In this document: one piece after another, positions 52,709-55,405 of the stretch
How positions within the stretch are numbered: the first letter of the stretch is position 1
Layout: the number at the start of each line of letters is the position of its first letter
Origin: an uncultured Prevotellamassilia sp.
Lineage (GTDB): Bacteria; Bacteroidota; Bacteroidia; Bacteroidales; Bacteroidaceae
Assembly (NCBI GenBank): GCA_934255485.1
Contig: CAKQOG010000014.1
Location: 1 to 55,405, forward strand
Reading direction: 5' to 3'
Length of the DNA: 55,405 nucleotides
Program-made: the position numbers and the translations under genes
Notes under the pieces: generated by a model
Seen by the model: the letters and a program-made list of their open reading frames with translations, nothing else
Database searches by the model: none
What the model was told of the DNA's origin: nothing

Positions 52709-54886
52709 ATGAAACACAAATCGATTTTAAGTCTTCTTATCTTTCTTATGAGTTTTGGTGCTTTAACCACATCTTGTGAGGATATGTTGACCCCTGATAT
52801 GAATCGTTACTCAGAAAACTTCAGTGGTAAAGATACTGTGTATTTTTACTTAGGTATTTTGCGTAACGTGCAGGATATGGTAGAGCAAAATCAGTTGCTT
52901 GGCGACTTGCGCAGCGATTTGGTAACAACTACTTCTTATAGTAGTGATAGCGTTTCGCATATCATTTCGTTCGATAAAACAGATGAAGACGGCAGCAACG
53001 AACTCCTTAATCGTGCTGCATATTACAAGGTTATTAACCAATGTAACTTTTATTTGGCAAAGGTTGATACAAGTGTAGTAAAAAACAATATCTATTACAT
53101 GAAGCGTGAGTATGCGCAAGTAGTAGATATCCGTGCATGGGCTTACTTGCAATTGGTACAAACTTATGGTGAAGTACCTTTCATCACACAGCCAGTAGAC
53201 AATGCCAATACAGGATGGGAAAAATCAGCACCCAAAGTTAATGCTGACAACTTGCTCGATGTATTGAAGTCTGACCTTGAAAAAGCCAAAGTGATTGAAC
53301 ACACAATGGGTTATCCTCAGTATGGTGAGTTCCAATCAGGTAATGATAATTTCAAAATCCAAAGCAAGTATCTGCGCTTTTATTCAGACATTATCTTAGG
53401 CGACCTTTACCTATTGCGTAGTAGTGGCAGAAGCGACTATGTTGAAGCTGCCAAAAACTACTATTACTTCTTAAAGGAAAAAGCTAAATCAGGTATCGGT
53501 TTAGCATCAGGTAGGGCAAGTATCAATCGTGGAACCAATCCTAATGGTTCATATTGGTATAGTCCAAATGCAGATAGTTGGATTTCAAATGGTTTAGCAG
53601 CAACCACTCTTACTAACGAGAATATCACTCTTATCCCATCTGCAGCTAATAGCACCTTTGGTCGTGTGCTTACACGCACAGCTCAGATTTATGGTTTCGA
53701 TTCTCACTCAACCAACTCAACCAATACGGCTATTGGTTCTGAAACTTCAACAACTTCGGGTAGTGTCTCTTTAAGTGTAAACTACAAGTCACGTCAAGTT
53801 GCTCCATCTGAGTCATATTTGCAATTGTGTCAAGCACAGAACTATTCATCTTCAACCATTACCAATAGCGAAGCTATTAATATTGAGTACTATGAAGGTG
53901 CGGGTGATGCTCGTGTAGCTGGTTCAGCTCCTTTCTTCCAAACCAAGGAAGGTAAGTATCGTTACATCACAAAGGACGCAATTGCTACAAACGTAGGTCG
54001 TGGTGATATGGCAAGTGGTAGTGTAGAATTTAAGCACTACAAGTCGCTTTATCGTATGCGTCAAATCTTCTTGCGCTATGCTGAAGCAATCAATCGTGCA
54101 GGTTATCCACGTATGGCATTTGCAGTGCTCCGCAATGGTTTGCAAGCAAGCAGAATTCCTGAGTTAAGAGATTCTATCAGCTACACTACTAAAGAAGTAG
54201 ATGGTAAAAAGCAAGTTCTTGCTCAAACCGTTTATTACGTAGATAGTATTGCAAACTACGATGCAGCAAACTATATCAATGCGGATGAGCAACGTCGTGC
54301 ACAAGCAGATCCTGAGTTTGGTTTGTACCTCGATTTCAGTTCAAGTAACTGGTCTACTTATGGTATTCATGAATACGGATGTGGTTCAATAAGTTCGCTC
54401 GATAGTCTTTTCAGCTATGAATATGTTGTAGCAAAGCGTATTGCAGAAGAGTCTAAGCGTGTAGACAATGGTAAATTAACAGCAAGTGCAAAACGTTCAA
54501 TCAGAGCGTTACTTCACCCAAAAGAAGATGTAGGAACTCCTACAGAACCTTCAACTCCTGCTGAAATTGTTGATACAATAGAGGTAAAACCTTTAGCACC
54601 AGCAGCTGTTGATGAGAATGAAGTAAATGCAATAGAGTCAATCATTTGCGATGAGTGTGCACTCGAAACTGCATACGAAGGAACTCGTATGTTTGACCTT
54701 ATTCGCTTTGCCCGTCACATGAACTTTGGTATTTCATCAGACTATGGTACTCGTTGGTTGGCATGGAAGATAGCTCGTCGTGATGAGAAACTTGCTCCAT
54801 ACGAACAACCTAATGTATATAGCACCAAACTCTTCAATCTTTTGTTAGATCCCAAGAATTGGTACATAGTAAATCCGGTATATTAA
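52709..54886 (+). CDS. SusD/RagB-type substrate-binding lipoprotein, pair 2
   Basis: This 725-residue outer-membrane lipoprotein has signal MKHKSILSLLIFLMSFGALT and lipobox TTSC (cysteine near residue 23), then EDMLTPD. TPR-like segments include REYAQVVDIRAWAYLQLVQT followed by YGEVPF near 134. The C-terminal SusD signature IICDECALETAYEGTRMFDL is near 645-665. Just before it is a Pro/Glu/Thr-rich insertion of about 50 residues (DVGTPTEPSTPAEIVDTIEV and onward) unlike usual SusD proteins, probably an exposed flexible linker. It is well above normal family length and closes the operon before a terminator. Confidence 0.92.
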   Translation: MKHKSILSLLIFLMSFGALTTSCEDMLTPDMNRYSENFSGKDTVYFYLGILRNVQDMVEQNQLLGDLRSDLVTTTSYSSDSVSHIISFDKTDEDGSNELLNRAAYYKVINQCNFYLAKVDTSVVKNNIYYMKREYAQVVDIRAWAYLQLVQTYGEVPFITQPVDNANTGWEKSAPKVNADNLLDVLKSDLEKAKVIEHTMGYPQYGEFQSGNDNFKIQSKYLRFYSDIILGDLYLLRSSGRSDYVEAAKNYYYFLKEKAKSGIGLASGRASINRGTNPNGSYWYSPNADSWISNGLAATTLTNENITLIPSAANSTFGRVLTRTAQIYGFDSHSTNSTNTAIGSETSTTSGSVSLSVNYKSRQVAPSESYLQLCQAQNYSSSTITNSEAINIEYYEGAGDARVAGSAPFFQTKEGKYRYITKDAIATNVGRGDMASGSVEFKHYKSLYRMRQIFLRYAEAINRAGYPRMAFAVLRNGLQASRIPELRDSISYTTKEVDGKKQVLAQTVYYVDSIANYDAANYINADEQRRAQADPEFGLYLDFSSSNWSTYGIHEYGCGSISSLDSLFSYEYVVAKRIAEESKRVDNGKLTASAKRSIRALLHPKEDVGTPTEPSTPAEIVDTIEVKPLAPAAVDENEVNAIESIICDECALETAYEGTRMFDLIRFARHMNFGISSDYGTRWLAWKIARRDEKLAPYEQPNVYSTKLFNLLLDPKNWYIVNPVY

Positions 54887-54913
54887 TTTGAGTTTAATCT
54901 CTCATTTATAGTT

Positions 54914-54959
54914 AAGAGCACATAGGTATTTTAGCCTACGTGCTCTTTTTATTTTTTTT
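54914..54959 (+). terminator. Terminator of the FAS1-SusCD operon
   Basis: The 13-bp stem AAGAGCACATAGG / CCTACGTGCTCTT with one mismatch is followed by a long T-run. Confidence 0.85.
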
Positions 54960-55129
54960 GATAGCATTGTGCTATAAGCGCATAAAATATTATTATTATT
55001 GTCTATTAAAACTTTCAAGTTTTTTTTGACTTTTTGTTTCCACTGATAGCCAATATAATGAATGTGAAGAGGTCCTTATTGTAGATAAAATCCATTAGAA
55101 CTGCTATAAAAAATAGATCAATAAGTAGG

Positions 55130-55150
55130 TGTTCATAATTATTTTTATAT
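55130..55150 (+). repeat. Solo repeat half-box
   Basis: AATAAGTAGGTGTTCATAATT matches the terminal box of the palindromic element family, about 75 bases before element copy 3. The DNA between it and the terminator holds nothing I recognise. Confidence 0.45.
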
Positions 55151-55223
55151 TATTACTATCCGCTAAAAGTGCTTAAGTATACCTATTTGAATGATTTATG
55201 CAATGACAAGCCCCTATTTAAAT

Positions 55224-55405
55224 GATAAGTAAGTAGGCAAATTTAAATTAGTTAGAAAGGTACGGGCTGAAAGCCCAAAAGATTACAGCCCAGGGCAGCG
55301 CCCTGGGTCTCTATACACACGGCGATGACGCTCTGAAGGAGCAAAAGATGAAGCCTTGGATGCTTGTGGGTTCATCTTATGCTCTTACAGAGCGTCATCA
55401 TAACG
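55224..55405. repeat. Palindromic element, copy 3, cut by the window edge
   Basis: It begins with the terminal box ATAAGTAAGTAGGCAAATTT, then ACGGGCTGAAAGCCC, then the hairpin CCCAGGGC-agc-GCCCTGGG, then the inner mirror pair starting GATGACGCTCTGAAGGAGC and TTCATCTTATGCTCTTACAG. It is closely similar in order and sequence to copy 1 (5462-5805). The distal arm lies outside the window. Confidence 0.85.

Noticed and set aside
1..55405. Transposase, integrase, prophage or toxin-antitoxin genes
   Set aside because: Looked for on both strands; none is present, and the mobile-looking sequences here are all non-coding.

Overview
The window looks like a chromosomal segment of a member of the Bacteroidota, most likely the family Prevotellaceae. 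The evidence is a short primary sigma factor of 289 residues, -7 boxes of the form TAnnTTTG instead of E. coli-type -10 boxes, start codons mostly without Shine-Dalgarno sequences, AT-rich intergenic DNA, and two SusC/SusD pairs. Phage and plasmid genes, transposases, rRNA and CRISPR arrays are absent. Species cannot be fixed from the sequence alone.

Layout. Positions 1-9692 are mainly minus strand: a Bax-inhibitor-like membrane protein cut by the window edge, ribBA, a long LptF/LptG-type permease, an elongator tRNA-Met, a pair of half-size chromate transporters, a 344-bp palindromic repeat element, a DUF4301 protein, an nrnA-like DHH phosphoesterase and rpe. Positions 10024-16675 are plus strand: a putative glycine-lipid acyltransferase pair (glsA, glsB), the primary sigma factor and two tandem paralogous APC amino-acid permeases. 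Positions 16795-24188 are mixed: an MFS exporter, a YhcH-type protein, a membrane metallophosphoesterase, a DUF21/CBS protein, a cytoplasmic S9 peptidase and a cupin. Positions 24425-31529 are plus strand: an HxlR regulator, an OprB-like porin, thiamine pyrophosphokinase and a methyltransferase, then a TPP riboswitch in front of a TonB-dependent receptor and a PnuT-type transporter, then efp. purT, a small ORF and an ECF sigma factor (minus strand) and a radical SAM protein (plus strand) follow.

After 1.08 kb without a gene comes the largest unit, 36391-54886. It has seven plus-strand genes: FAS1 lipoprotein, SusC, SusD, FAS1 lipoprotein, FAS1-like lipoprotein, SusC, SusD. No polysaccharide-degrading enzyme, peptidase or dedicated regulator lies beside it, so it is not an ordinary polysaccharide utilization locus. 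Three of its junctions carry inverted repeats.

The thiamin genes form one salvage route: outer-membrane uptake, inner-membrane uptake and pyrophosphorylation to TPP. The TPP riboswitch stands only before the transport half.

The least explained signals are non-coding. (1) Three intergenic loci carry tandem 22-bp units, each unit palindromic, with locus-specific sequence and partly compensatory changes (7681-7776, 23381-23464, 35371-35436). (2) A 344-bp nested palindrome built of small tight-loop hairpins lies at 5462-5805, with a degenerate relative at 21282-21442 and a copy cut by the window edge at 55224-55405. (3) Solo or paired copies of its terminal box, roughly ATAAGTAGGTATTCAAA, are scattered between genes, and two of them start at or just after a stop codon.
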